The notes beneath the pieces were generated by a model that saw only the letters and a program-made list of their open reading frames with translations, searched no databases and was not told the origin of the DNA. This document shows positions 19,683 through 28,339 of a stretch of DNA of 44,491 nt, in pieces. Within the stretch, counting starts at the first letter, position 1. Each line of letters begins with the position of its first letter. The translations under genes were made by a program, and so were the position numbers. The stretch is from a bacterium (lineage in GTDB: Bacteria > Babelota > Babeliae > Babelales > JABGSX01): assembly GCA_018647505.1 (NCBI GenBank), contig JABGSX010000053.1, forward strand, positions 1 to 44,491, read 5' to 3'.

Positions 19683-21887
19683 ATGATAATGGTGAGTAAT
19701 TCTTACAAGAAAAGACTCTCGTCCCTGACAAGTATTGTTTTGTCTTTGTTAATTGTCGCTTCTAGCTCTAGCGCGACTAGTTCTGAGACGACAAAAAGCA
19801 TGCGCCGTTTAGCCATAAAACATTTAGGTACAATCGGTTACTGCCTTGATCACATTGGCCAAATGAATTGGAATCTTGCTTATGATTTTAAAAATGAACA
19901 GTTTCCAAAAGATTTAAAACATATTTCAACACAATGCAAGACTTTAAGAAGTAAAACTTCATCAGCCACAGAGAAAGAACTTGTTGAAATATCCTCAGCA
20001 GTACAACACTATTTGACAGTGTTTAATTCAGGAATAGCACAACAAAATCTGCAGGATCTCGACAAAATAACGATCCTAGAAAAACCACTAGAAGAAATTG
20101 TTGAACAAAACGACATTCTTGTTCAAATCATGAGCAAAAAGGCAGAAGAGGCTGGGCTGACAATTTGGAACAAGCTCATTAGAAAATACGATGACTTTGC
20201 CGTTCGCTTTAATTTGAAGAAAAATATAAAAAGAACTTTTGAGTGGGGACTTGCAGCATATCTTACAAACTCTCTATTTCAATCTGACATCGTTGAAGTT
20301 GCAAATTGGGGAAAAGATATTGCAATCAAAGCAAAAAAACAAGTACTTGGTTCAAAAAAAATAAACATTGATCTTGGAGAGTTCTTCAAAGATGCACCAA
20401 AACTTGCTCTTGCTAAATCAACCGGCCTAACAGCAATGGCAGCAACGCAGGTTGGGGAAGACGTAAAAGACATGTTCAACTGGACTTTGGAAAAAATTGC
20501 GATGGCATACAAGTACCTAAAGGGTGGGCACTATCTAATGCCTGTTTCCAGAGCAATAAAACCAATCTTTTCGTTCAAACACCTTGTAGGCTACTCATTC
20601 TGGAAAGCAGAATACAGCAAAGTTAAAAAGTTCTTAAAAAATCCAGACTTCTTTGTACGAGCAGGATTACCAATTCCAAGGGGCTACATTTTTGCGGGCC
20701 CGACTAACAGCAGCAAAGGATTCTTTGCTCATTGCGTAACAGGGGAAATTAACGAATACCTAGAAAGCGTAGGGCAAAAAGGTAACTTCAGGCTTATGGA
20801 AGTTCACGCTTCTGAAATTTTACGCGATAACGGATTGGAAAAAATATTCCACGACGCACGAAAATACGCGCCGTGTGTATTGTTTATTAGAGAAATCGAG
20901 TTGCTAGGCTTAGCCGGAAAAAACGACCTAACAGCGAAGCTTTTTGATGAAGTTGAAAAAACAATTGACAGAGAACGCAAAAAACAAATTATTGTTATCG
21001 CAAGCACAAATAAACCAAGCTCAATAGATGTAACACTAAGACAAAAAGACCGTCTTACAAAAACACTGCGATTCTACAAACCATCATTCGAAGAACGAAA
21101 AGAATTCTTTGAAAAGGCACTAAGTCTTAGAAACCTTAACCCAGAAGAATTTGATCTCGATTCACTTGCTAACGATACAGTCAAATTTTCTTTTGGAAAA
21201 ATTAATGCCTACGTTAATAAAGTTCTTATTAAAGCAAAAGGAAGAGGTATTCCAATTACACAGGAACTTTTTGATTACACCTTTGATCAAAAAATACGGT
21301 ATATCATAACAAGAAAACCAACAATTCCTCAGCACGAAATTTCAATCATTGCAGCGTGCCTAGCTGCACAAGCAGTTGTTCATACAGCTCTTGATGCAGA
21401 AGGAGATTTAACTAGGGTAACTATTAGTGGAATTTTTGGATCTAACCCAAAACGTAAAGATAGCGGTGACCTTGGGATTGAATATGGAAAAATATTCATC
21501 GAACACGGGGAAGACCACTGTGGAATAGGCACAGGAGCAGAGGCTGTAAAAAAAGCTAAGCGATTCCTAGCTGGCGCATTAACACAAAAACTTCTTGTCG
21601 GCACAGGCAGCACTTATAACCTGGAGCAGAAAGAAGACGCGTACAAAATCGCACAAGGCTTTGCAACAGAGGGAATAGAAATGGCGAACTTCTCAAAAGA
21701 ACAAAAAATCGCATTTAATGCAAAGGCTTGGGAATATTACAAACAATGGGAAAAAGAAGCTGAAGAGCTCGTCAAACAATACGAACCAAGCATCAGAGCA
21801 ATCGCCAAAGAACTTGAGAAAAAATATACACTAAAAGGAAGCGATGTCAGGACTATAATGGAAAAAAGCCCTAAGGTTGCATTATAG
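19683..21887 (+). CDS. FtsH-derived AAA-like pseudoenzyme, paralogue of the preceding gene
   Basis: Same architecture; AGPTNSSKGFF in place of Walker A, VLFIREIE in place of Walker B, AACLAAQA in place of HEAGHA; shared N-domain motif E.GLT.W.K..R..DD. Start may be ATG at 19689. Confidence 0.82.
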   Translation: MIMVSNSYKKRLSSLTSIVLSLLIVASSSSATSSETTKSMRRLAIKHLGTIGYCLDHIGQMNWNLAYDFKNEQFPKDLKHISTQCKTLRSKTSSATEKELVEISSAVQHYLTVFNSGIAQQNLQDLDKITILEKPLEEIVEQNDILVQIMSKKAEEAGLTIWNKLIRKYDDFAVRFNLKKNIKRTFEWGLAAYLTNSLFQSDIVEVANWGKDIAIKAKKQVLGSKKINIDLGEFFKDAPKLALAKSTGLTAMAATQVGEDVKDMFNWTLEKIAMAYKYLKGGHYLMPVSRAIKPIFSFKHLVGYSFWKAEYSKVKKFLKNPDFFVRAGLPIPRGYIFAGPTNSSKGFFAHCVTGEINEYLESVGQKGNFRLMEVHASEILRDNGLEKIFHDARKYAPCVLFIREIELLGLAGKNDLTAKLFDEVEKTIDRERKKQIIVIASTNKPSSIDVTLRQKDRLTKTLRFYKPSFEERKEFFEKALSLRNLNPEEFDLDSLANDTVKFSFGKINAYVNKVLIKAKGRGIPITQELFDYTFDQKIRYIITRKPTIPQHEISIIAACLAAQAVVHTALDAEGDLTRVTISGIFGSNPKRKDSGDLGIEYGKIFIEHGEDHCGIGTGAEAVKKAKRFLAGALTQKLLVGTGSTYNLEQKEDAYKIAQGFATEGIEMANFSKEQKIAFNAKAWEYYKQWEKEAEELVKQYEPSIRAIAKELEKKYTLKGSDVRTIMEKSPKVAL

Positions 21888-21907
21888 AAAAAACATAAAA
21901 TAATAAT

Positions 21908-21939
21908 AAAAAAGCCTCCTAAATTTAGGAGGCTTTTTT
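21908..21939 (+). terminator. Bidirectional rho-independent terminator
   Basis: AAAAAAGCCTCCTAAATTTAGGAGGCTTTTTT. Confidence 0.9.
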
Positions 21940-22056
21940 ATTAACTTAGGGTTTCTCTCAACCATCACAAACTTTGCTATCAAGTAAAATGTTGGCCAAT
22001 ATATGTGCATCCTTTTTTGGAACCATCACAAAAACAACAAGAAACATATCGTACGC

Positions 22057-22497
22057 CTATTTGAAAGAGTCCAAGATTTCTAACCTTTTTTTATATTGAC
22101 CCTCTTTAAACTCAGCCGACAACCACTCTTTTATTATTTCTTGAACCTCTCCAAACGAAACAAAATCTGATGGCAAAACAATTACATTCGCATTGTCATG
22201 CTCCTTGGCAAGCCTGGCAATTCTTGTATTCCAACACAGCGCCGCATAAATTCCATTAAATCTATTTGCTGCTATAGACATGCCTATTCCTGTACTGCAC
22301 AGCAAAACTCCGCAGTCTACTTTACCATTTAAAACTTTTTCGCACACTAATCTTGCAAACTGTGGGTAGTCACAACAATCTTGAGAAAAACAACCAACAT
22401 CAGTCCATTCAAGATCAACCTTAGGAACCCGTAGCAGTTGAACAAGATTCTGTTTTAAAGAAAAACCCCTGTGATCAGTTCCTATAGCTATGTTCAT
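22057..22497 (-). CDS. rpiB: Ribose-5-phosphate isomerase B (LacA/RpiB family)
   Basis: MNIAIGTDHRGFSLK...VDCGVLLCSTGIGMSIAANRFNGIYAALCWN...HDNANVIVLPSDFV. Start set at 22497 from the family N-terminus and SD. Confidence 0.93.
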   Translation of the reverse strand: MNIAIGTDHRGFSLKQNLVQLLRVPKVDLEWTDVGCFSQDCCDYPQFARLVCEKVLNGKVDCGVLLCSTGIGMSIAANRFNGIYAALCWNTRIARLAKEHDNANVIVLPSDFVSFGEVQEIIKEWLSAEFKEGQYKKRLEILDSFK

Positions 22498-22538
22498 TTT
22501 ATTTCCTTCTGCTTTTATTACAGACTCTCCCGCTATCA

Positions 22539-23195
22539 TTATTTTTTATTGATGGATCTTTTTACCACCCTTCCTTCGCGATCTAGCTCCCATTCAATCG
22601 AACCCTCAAGGCCAGGAGAATTAAATACAAGCTTAAGATTCTTAGAATTAGGATTAAGGACAAAATTACCATCACGATCAGAAATATTAAATTTCACCAA
22701 AACGGGAGTCTTGAATTTGTTAAATTTCTTACCAAAAAGCTCTTGATATTCAGGTGGAAGATCAACTTGTTCAACATCCTTAACTGTAGTCTTCTTACCA
22801 TCAACATCAAGATATACTGACCATTTAGACTTCTTTTTTCCTATTGTAGAATTTCTTAAACACAAAACATAAAATGATATATAAAAATTATTCCGTTCAA
22901 GCTGCCTCTTTAATACATTTCCTTCATCTTCCCCCGTCTTCCCATGCTTACGACAGTGCATTTCTGAGTAAGCCTCACGAACGTCGTCAGACAACCAAAT
23001 CACATCAAATTGTGCTTTAGTTTGGAAGAACTCGTACAACTTTACCGTTCCCCTGTATTTTTTAATCTGTGATTGGTAATCGTTTAGCTCAGTTGCTTGT
23101 GGAAATGTTTTTTTTGTCCACTTTTTAATGCGAACACACGATGTCACAGAAAACAAAATGAAACAAATTAAAGAATATTGCGCTAACAACCTCAT
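22539..23195 (-). CDS. Putative lipoprotein (218 aa), function unknown
   Basis: Signal peptide with lipobox-like end: MRLLAQYSLICFILFSVTSC. Confidence 0.65.
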   Translation of the reverse strand: MRLLAQYSLICFILFSVTSCVRIKKWTKKTFPQATELNDYQSQIKKYRGTVKLYEFFQTKAQFDVIWLSDDVREAYSEMHCRKHGKTGEDEGNVLKRQLERNNFYISFYVLCLRNSTIGKKKSKWSVYLDVDGKKTTVKDVEQVDLPPEYQELFGKKFNKFKTPVLVKFNISDRDGNFVLNPNSKNLKLVFNSPGLEGSIEWELDREGRVVKRSINKK

Positions 23196-23283
23196 CTTTG
23201 ATCCTCTTAATTTACAACTACATTTATCTTAGCTATTATCAGCATATCTTAATAAAAACAGAAAAAGTGTACAAGGAAATAAT

Positions 23284-24519
23284 GTGAAAACTTCTCATCT
23301 CTTCCTTTTTGCCTATAGATATTTGCGTGGAACAAAAAAGGAAAATACGGTTAACACAATGATAAAAATATGCTTCGCAGGGATTGCCATAGGGACTTTT
23401 TCCTTAGCTCTAATTTTCTCAATAATGTATGGATTTGAAAAGGCCACACACGAAAAACTTCAAGGAATAAATGCACAAATAATTATGGGCGCGGAAGGAC
23501 AAGATCTAGATTATGAAAAAATATCAAATGTTCTATCGAAAGAATATTCCGGCATTGTTGCTGCCCACAACCCCTGCTCCACACAACATATAATTATCCA
23601 AGATGAACAAGGTGATAAACCAACTGCTGTAATACTAAAGGGCATAGACCCAAAGAAAGAACCTTCCGTCACGGTATTTTCAAAGAAAATCATTCAACCA
23701 AAAAGTAGTACACAACTTGAAACAATGCTAAAAAATGATTGCGTTATTATTGGAGAAAAACTAGCAGAACAAAACAAGCTCAAATGTGGTTCAACATTTG
23801 ATATTTTTTTTGCAACGGAACAAACACATAGCAGCAAAACAATACAGCTTGATAAAAAACATGTAACTGTTGGTGGAATTTTTAAAACAGGAATTGAAGA
23901 ATACGACAGCGCGACAATTCTGTGTTCGTTAAGCTTGTTAAAGAAAATATTTCAAGAGTCTCAAGTAAACACAATTGAAATGAAGCTTTACCCACATGTT
24001 GACGAAACACAAACCATTAAAAATATAAAAAATAGGTTCGGAATTGATACATATTCGTGGAAAAGCCTTTATCCTGCTCTTGTCTCAGCTCTTAAGCTAG
24101 AAAAATACGCAATGTTTTTCATCCTACTTCTCATCACGCTTGTTGCAAGTATGAACATAATTTCCCTCCTGTTCATGTTGATTACGCATAAACAATGTGA
24201 CATATCAATTTTACAATCAATGGGAATATCACAAAAAGATATTTTCATTATTTTCCTCCTAATTGGACTTGTTATAACAGCACTCTCTGGAGCTTTTGGA
24301 ATTATTGCAGCCCTTGTTGCATGTATAATTTTGAAAAAATATCCGTTCATATCTTTACCAGACATTTATTACGTAACACATTTGCCAGTAGTTGTAGAAT
24401 GGCACATTTTTGCACTCGTGTTTATCTCAGTAATCATACTAGGCTTGATCGCATCACTAATCCCTGTACAGAAAATTAAAAAACTTAATATTGCCCGTAT
24501 TCTAAGCTTCGAAAGATAA
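23284..24519 (+). CDS. LolC/LolE-type (FtsX/MacB) ABC transporter permease
   Basis: GTG start; N-terminal FAYRYLRGTKKE and TM, large extracytoplasmic domain (AVILKGIDPKKE), three C-terminal TMs with LQSMGISQKDIFIIFLLIGL. Confidence 0.85.
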   Translation: MKTSHLFLFAYRYLRGTKKENTVNTMIKICFAGIAIGTFSLALIFSIMYGFEKATHEKLQGINAQIIMGAEGQDLDYEKISNVLSKEYSGIVAAHNPCSTQHIIIQDEQGDKPTAVILKGIDPKKEPSVTVFSKKIIQPKSSTQLETMLKNDCVIIGEKLAEQNKLKCGSTFDIFFATEQTHSSKTIQLDKKHVTVGGIFKTGIEEYDSATILCSLSLLKKIFQESQVNTIEMKLYPHVDETQTIKNIKNRFGIDTYSWKSLYPALVSALKLEKYAMFFILLLITLVASMNIISLLFMLITHKQCDISILQSMGISQKDIFIIFLLIGLVITALSGAFGIIAALVACIILKKYPFISLPDIYYVTHLPVVVEWHIFALVFISVIILGLIASLIPVQKIKKLNIARILSFER

Positions 24520-24527
24520 GGATTTTT

Positions 24528-25691
24528 ATGAAATGCACGCCATTTTCACAATTGGATGTAAAAAATAAGCGCATTTTTGTAAGAGCAGACTTAAACGTCC
24601 CGTTGGAAGAAGAAAAAATAGAAAATCCATTTAGAATTCAAGCAATTTTACCAACAATTGACACCATATTAAAAAAAGGCGGAAAAGTAATTTTAGCGAC
24701 ACATATGGGACGCCCAAGCGCACCAATAAGCGGATTGTCTACGGCCACCATAGCATCATGGCTGGCCGCTAACGGTTATAAAGTTAGATTTGAGGCAAAC
24801 CTTGGCAAGGCCCAGAAAGATAGTAGCAAAAACTTCGACGAAGTTATGATACTTGAAAACCTCCGTTTTTTCCCTGGAGAAGGAACTGACGATCAAGTTT
24901 TTGCCCAAACACTGTCAAACCTTGCCGATTGTTATGTGAACGAAGCTTTTGGGCTAATACACAGGAAAAATACATCTATCACCCTGCTTCCACGTCTTTT
25001 TTCACAGAAAACAAGGGCTCTTGGCCCATTAATGGAAAAAGAGATCGCGGCCTTTGAAAACTTAAAAAAACAACCTAAGGAAACATTTTCATTGATTCTT
25101 GGCGGGGTAAAAGTTTCTGACAAACTCCCCCTTATAGAACACTTTTTGAAAAAGGCAAAAAACATTCTTATTTGCCCGCCATTGTCATTTACATTCATGC
25201 ATGCTCTTGGACAATCGGTAGGATCTTCTCTAATAGACAAGCACTCAACAAAAAAAGCATTGGAAATTTTGGAGAAAGCAAAAGGCAAAACTAATATTTT
25301 TCTACCCAAAGATTATGTTGTCGCCTACAAATCTATGCAAGGAAAACTATCTACAATCAACTACGACGAGTTTGGCCCAGACCTTGTAGGAATAACAGTT
25401 GGACCAAAAACAATAGAATTATTTGAGTCTGCTCTACAAAAAACAAAAGCTCTATTTGTGAACGGTCTTCCAGGATTTCTGAATAGACCAGAAACATTAA
25501 TTGGAACTAAAAAAATTCTTGGGATTATAAAAAAATCTAATACTTATTCAATGGTTGGCGGAGGAGACTCTGTAGCAATGGTGCAACAACTAGACCTTGA
25601 ACAAAACGTAAACTTTCTGTCAACAGGCGGAGGATCTGCAATAGCCTTCCTATCCCACTTGCCATTACCAGGTATTGCTTGGTGCAGATAA
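24528..25691 (+). CDS. pgk: Phosphoglycerate kinase
   Basis: KRIFVRADLNVPLE, ILATHMGRP, ENLRFFPGE, NEAFGLIHRKNTS, LILGGVKVSDKLPLIEHF, MVGGGDSVAMV. Confidence 0.95.
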   Translation: MKCTPFSQLDVKNKRIFVRADLNVPLEEEKIENPFRIQAILPTIDTILKKGGKVILATHMGRPSAPISGLSTATIASWLAANGYKVRFEANLGKAQKDSSKNFDEVMILENLRFFPGEGTDDQVFAQTLSNLADCYVNEAFGLIHRKNTSITLLPRLFSQKTRALGPLMEKEIAAFENLKKQPKETFSLILGGVKVSDKLPLIEHFLKKAKNILICPPLSFTFMHALGQSVGSSLIDKHSTKKALEILEKAKGKTNIFLPKDYVVAYKSMQGKLSTINYDEFGPDLVGITVGPKTIELFESALQKTKALFVNGLPGFLNRPETLIGTKKILGIIKKSNTYSMVGGGDSVAMVQQLDLEQNVNFLSTGGGSAIAFLSHLPLPGIAWCR

Positions 25692-25698
25692 TTTAAAA

Positions 25699-26220
25699 CT
25701 AAGAAACAGGACAAAGACTCAAAAGGTGAAGACTATTTATAAAATGTTCTTCTTCCCAATCAAGGTCTTCTTCATGTTCAAATACCAACACACCTTTGTT
25801 TTCGTGTTTTAATGGCCACAAGTGCATTTGTGGCTTTTCAAAACCAAGATTCTTCAACAAAAAAGCCTGTAACTCTTTTTCTGCCCCTGGCTTTATACTT
25901 TCACGGGCAAAATCTCTGACCAATTTGTTGAATGCAGAGCGACCCATATAATTTGTAAATGCGATGGGGTCCTCCCACATGTGATGGGATTCTGCGTGAG
26001 GCTCTGCCTTGCAAAAACCAGCAACACCTCTAAAAACATTAAAATCTGGATTATCAATAAAAAAGGCTGCTCGCAAAACATTAAAGCAGTCTTCATTGCA
26101 CAAACCGTGAAGAATAAACTCAGGCGCATGATCCTTATCCTGTAAGGACACAATTCTTTTTGGTAAATCACACAAGCATTTTAATAGCTTTGTATGGTGA
26201 TTCTTGTTCTTAGGTTTCAT
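25699..26220 (-). CDS. Hypothetical cytoplasmic protein (173 aa)
   Basis: Complete ORF, no signal peptide; convergent with pgk (7-nt gap). Confidence 0.65.
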   Translation of the reverse strand: MKPKNKNHHTKLLKCLCDLPKRIVSLQDKDHAPEFILHGLCNEDCFNVLRAAFFIDNPDFNVFRGVAGFCKAEPHAESHHMWEDPIAFTNYMGRSAFNKLVRDFARESIKPGAEKELQAFLLKNLGFEKPQMHLWPLKHENKGVLVFEHEEDLDWEEEHFINSLHLLSLCPVS

Positions 26221-26426
26221 TTTATTCGTCCCTTCATAATATTTTTTTCATATTGTTCATGTGTATAATATCACCACACACTTTTTTTTACTTTCCTGAA
26301 TTCTAACAAAGGAATTGAAAAAAAATCAACTTAAAATTTAATAAATAAAAACAAAAGTTATCTCTATACATCTTCTTGCTCAGAACAAAGCCCTTAAAAA
26401 AAAGAATATATTTTATTGCTTTTTTG

Positions 26427-26454
26427 TTGACATAATAGGATACGAACATATTCT
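26427..26454 (+). promoter_or_regulatory. Putative sigma70-type promoter of the TPR-glycosyltransferase gene
   Basis: TTGACA (26427-26432), 16-nt spacer, TATTCT (26449-26454). Confidence 0.45.
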
Positions 26455-26497
26455 TATCTGGAAAAAATATCTATTAAAAAACAATTAGGAGAAACTT

Positions 26498-27871
26498 GTG
26501 ACGTCTTGTTTTGGTAAAAAAATTTTTACATCTCATTTTTTGGCCATATTTTTATTAGTCTCACTTAACTGCTTGGGCAATTTTACTTTTGAAAAAAATG
26601 CTCGCGCCCTTTTTTCAAAAAATCAGCTTGATTTATCTTTAGCCAAATATAAAAGAGCAATTGAATTGAGCCCCGAAAGTACACATCTTAAATTTGAATA
26701 CGGAAACGCCCTTTTCTTAAATGGACAATTTGAAGAAGCTAAACAGGTTTTCAACGGAATTCTTTTCCTAAACCCAACACACTATGAGTCTCTGATCAAA
26801 ATTGGCGATATATGCGTAGAAAAAAATAACGTTAGCGACGCAATTGCAATATTCGAAAACTTAAAATCATTCATTCCCGACAATGCAAATCTTCACTACA
26901 GTCTCGCACAAGCATACCTTGCAACAGGAGAATACAAAAAAGGCTTTGAAGAATACGAATGGAGAAAAAAACTTTACCCTATTAAAGACGACAACCTTAA
27001 CATTCCAGATTGGAACGGAGAGAGCCTCGAAGGACAAACGCTTCTTATATACACAGAAATGGGCTTTGGCGACATTGTACAATTTGGAGCCCGCTATGCC
27101 CTAAAAGCCAAAGCTAAAGGTGCCAAAGTTATCTTAAGGCTCCACAATCCGCGCCTTAAAGAGATCTTGTCAAAGGCATGTCCGTATATAGAAGAAATTA
27201 CAACAATAGACGAACCCACGCCACATGCAGATTATAAAGTCAGACTAATGAGTTTGATGAAACACTTTGGAACAACCGTAGACGATATACCAAAAGCCAA
27301 ATCATATATTTATCCAGACAAAACCGCTTTTTTTAAATGGAAAGAATTCTTCAAGAACGACCAAAATATAAAAATCGGTCTATGCTGGAAAGGAGCAAGC
27401 TACCCAAGTCCGGAACAACACTTCTTTACTAAAAAAAGATCATTTCCTTTAGAAATTTTTGCACCACTAAAAAACATTGACGGCATAAGTTTGTATTGTC
27501 TCGATTCAACAATTAGCGAAAAAGACTTAGAGACAGGGGTAGATGGTTTTGTTGTTAAAAAACTGCCAACCGAGGATAAACCTTACATTGACACAGTAGA
27601 AATAATAGCGAATCTCGACATCATAATAACAATTGATACATCAATTGCTCACATGGCAGGAGCGCTAGGCGTTCCAACATGGGTCCTTTTGCCCTCCTCT
27701 GCAGACTGGAGATGGTTTGCAGATGAACGAAGAACCTCTCCTTGGTACCAAAATACAATTCTTTTCAGACAATCAACCATAGGAGATTGGACACATCCAA
27801 TAATAAATATCATAGAAACAATTGAGCAATTAATTGAGTTGAAAACGACCAGAGATAAAACCCTTGAATGA
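26498..27871 (+). CDS. TPR protein with C-terminal GT-B glycosyltransferase (family 9/41-like) and N-terminal signal/anchor
   Basis: GTG start with SD TTAGGAG; TPR-like repeats; YTEMGFGDIVQFGARYA; NLDIIITIDTSIAHMAGALGVPTWVLLPSSADWRWF; N-terminal hydrophobic FTSHFLAIFLLVSLNCLG. Confidence 0.85.
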   Translation: MTSCFGKKIFTSHFLAIFLLVSLNCLGNFTFEKNARALFSKNQLDLSLAKYKRAIELSPESTHLKFEYGNALFLNGQFEEAKQVFNGILFLNPTHYESLIKIGDICVEKNNVSDAIAIFENLKSFIPDNANLHYSLAQAYLATGEYKKGFEEYEWRKKLYPIKDDNLNIPDWNGESLEGQTLLIYTEMGFGDIVQFGARYALKAKAKGAKVILRLHNPRLKEILSKACPYIEEITTIDEPTPHADYKVRLMSLMKHFGTTVDDIPKAKSYIYPDKTAFFKWKEFFKNDQNIKIGLCWKGASYPSPEQHFFTKKRSFPLEIFAPLKNIDGISLYCLDSTISEKDLETGVDGFVVKKLPTEDKPYIDTVEIIANLDIIITIDTSIAHMAGALGVPTWVLLPSSADWRWFADERRTSPWYQNTILFRQSTIGDWTHPIINIIETIEQLIELKTTRDKTLE

Positions 27872-28339
27872 GCGAACATTGCGACGAACAGTATTGCGCA
27901 CACCATAAAAATATGATTTTACTTTAAACCAAACATTTTTATGGTGCGACACTTTTTCTTTAAGAAATAGCTCATACATTCCATATCTAATTAGAAAAGT
28001 ATGAACTAAACCCAAGGTTGTTGTTGAACCGGTGTTTTGTGCAAAGTCTTTAATTAGCAAATACAACCTTCTGTGTTTAATCTCCAAGCCACAAAAGGCC
28101 TCAGCTTTGACTTTATGATAAAACATTTTTCTTTTGCGAATCTTTAATGTTGATATTTTTTCAAGCAAATTGTTATAGAAACCACAAAAATTCTGTAGTT
28201 CTTTTTTGTCACAAAAACGTTCGATAAATTGTTCAAAATCATCTCTTAAAAAATCAAACTTGGGGTTATCATCATCAGCTAAACAATTAAAAATAAATAA
28301 AAGAAGCACAAGAGCTAGACCTTTTTTTATATAAAGCAC
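27830..28339 (-). CDS. Secreted hypothetical protein (169 aa)
   Basis: GTG start; signal-like MLYIKKGLALVLLLFIFNCLAD; overlaps the dnaA 3' end by 13 nt on the same strand. Confidence 0.65.
   Translation of the reverse strand: MLYIKKGLALVLLLFIFNCLADDDNPKFDFLRDDFEQFIERFCDKKELQNFCGFYNNLLEKISTLKIRKRKMFYHKVKAEAFCGLEIKHRRLYLLIKDFAQNTGSTTTLGLVHTFLIRYGMYELFLKEKVSHHKNVWFKVKSYFYGVRNTVRRNVRSFKGFISGRFQLN

Noticed and set aside
24932-25309. 125-aa minus-strand ORF
   Set aside because: Antisense to pgk, whose reading frame has clear family motifs.
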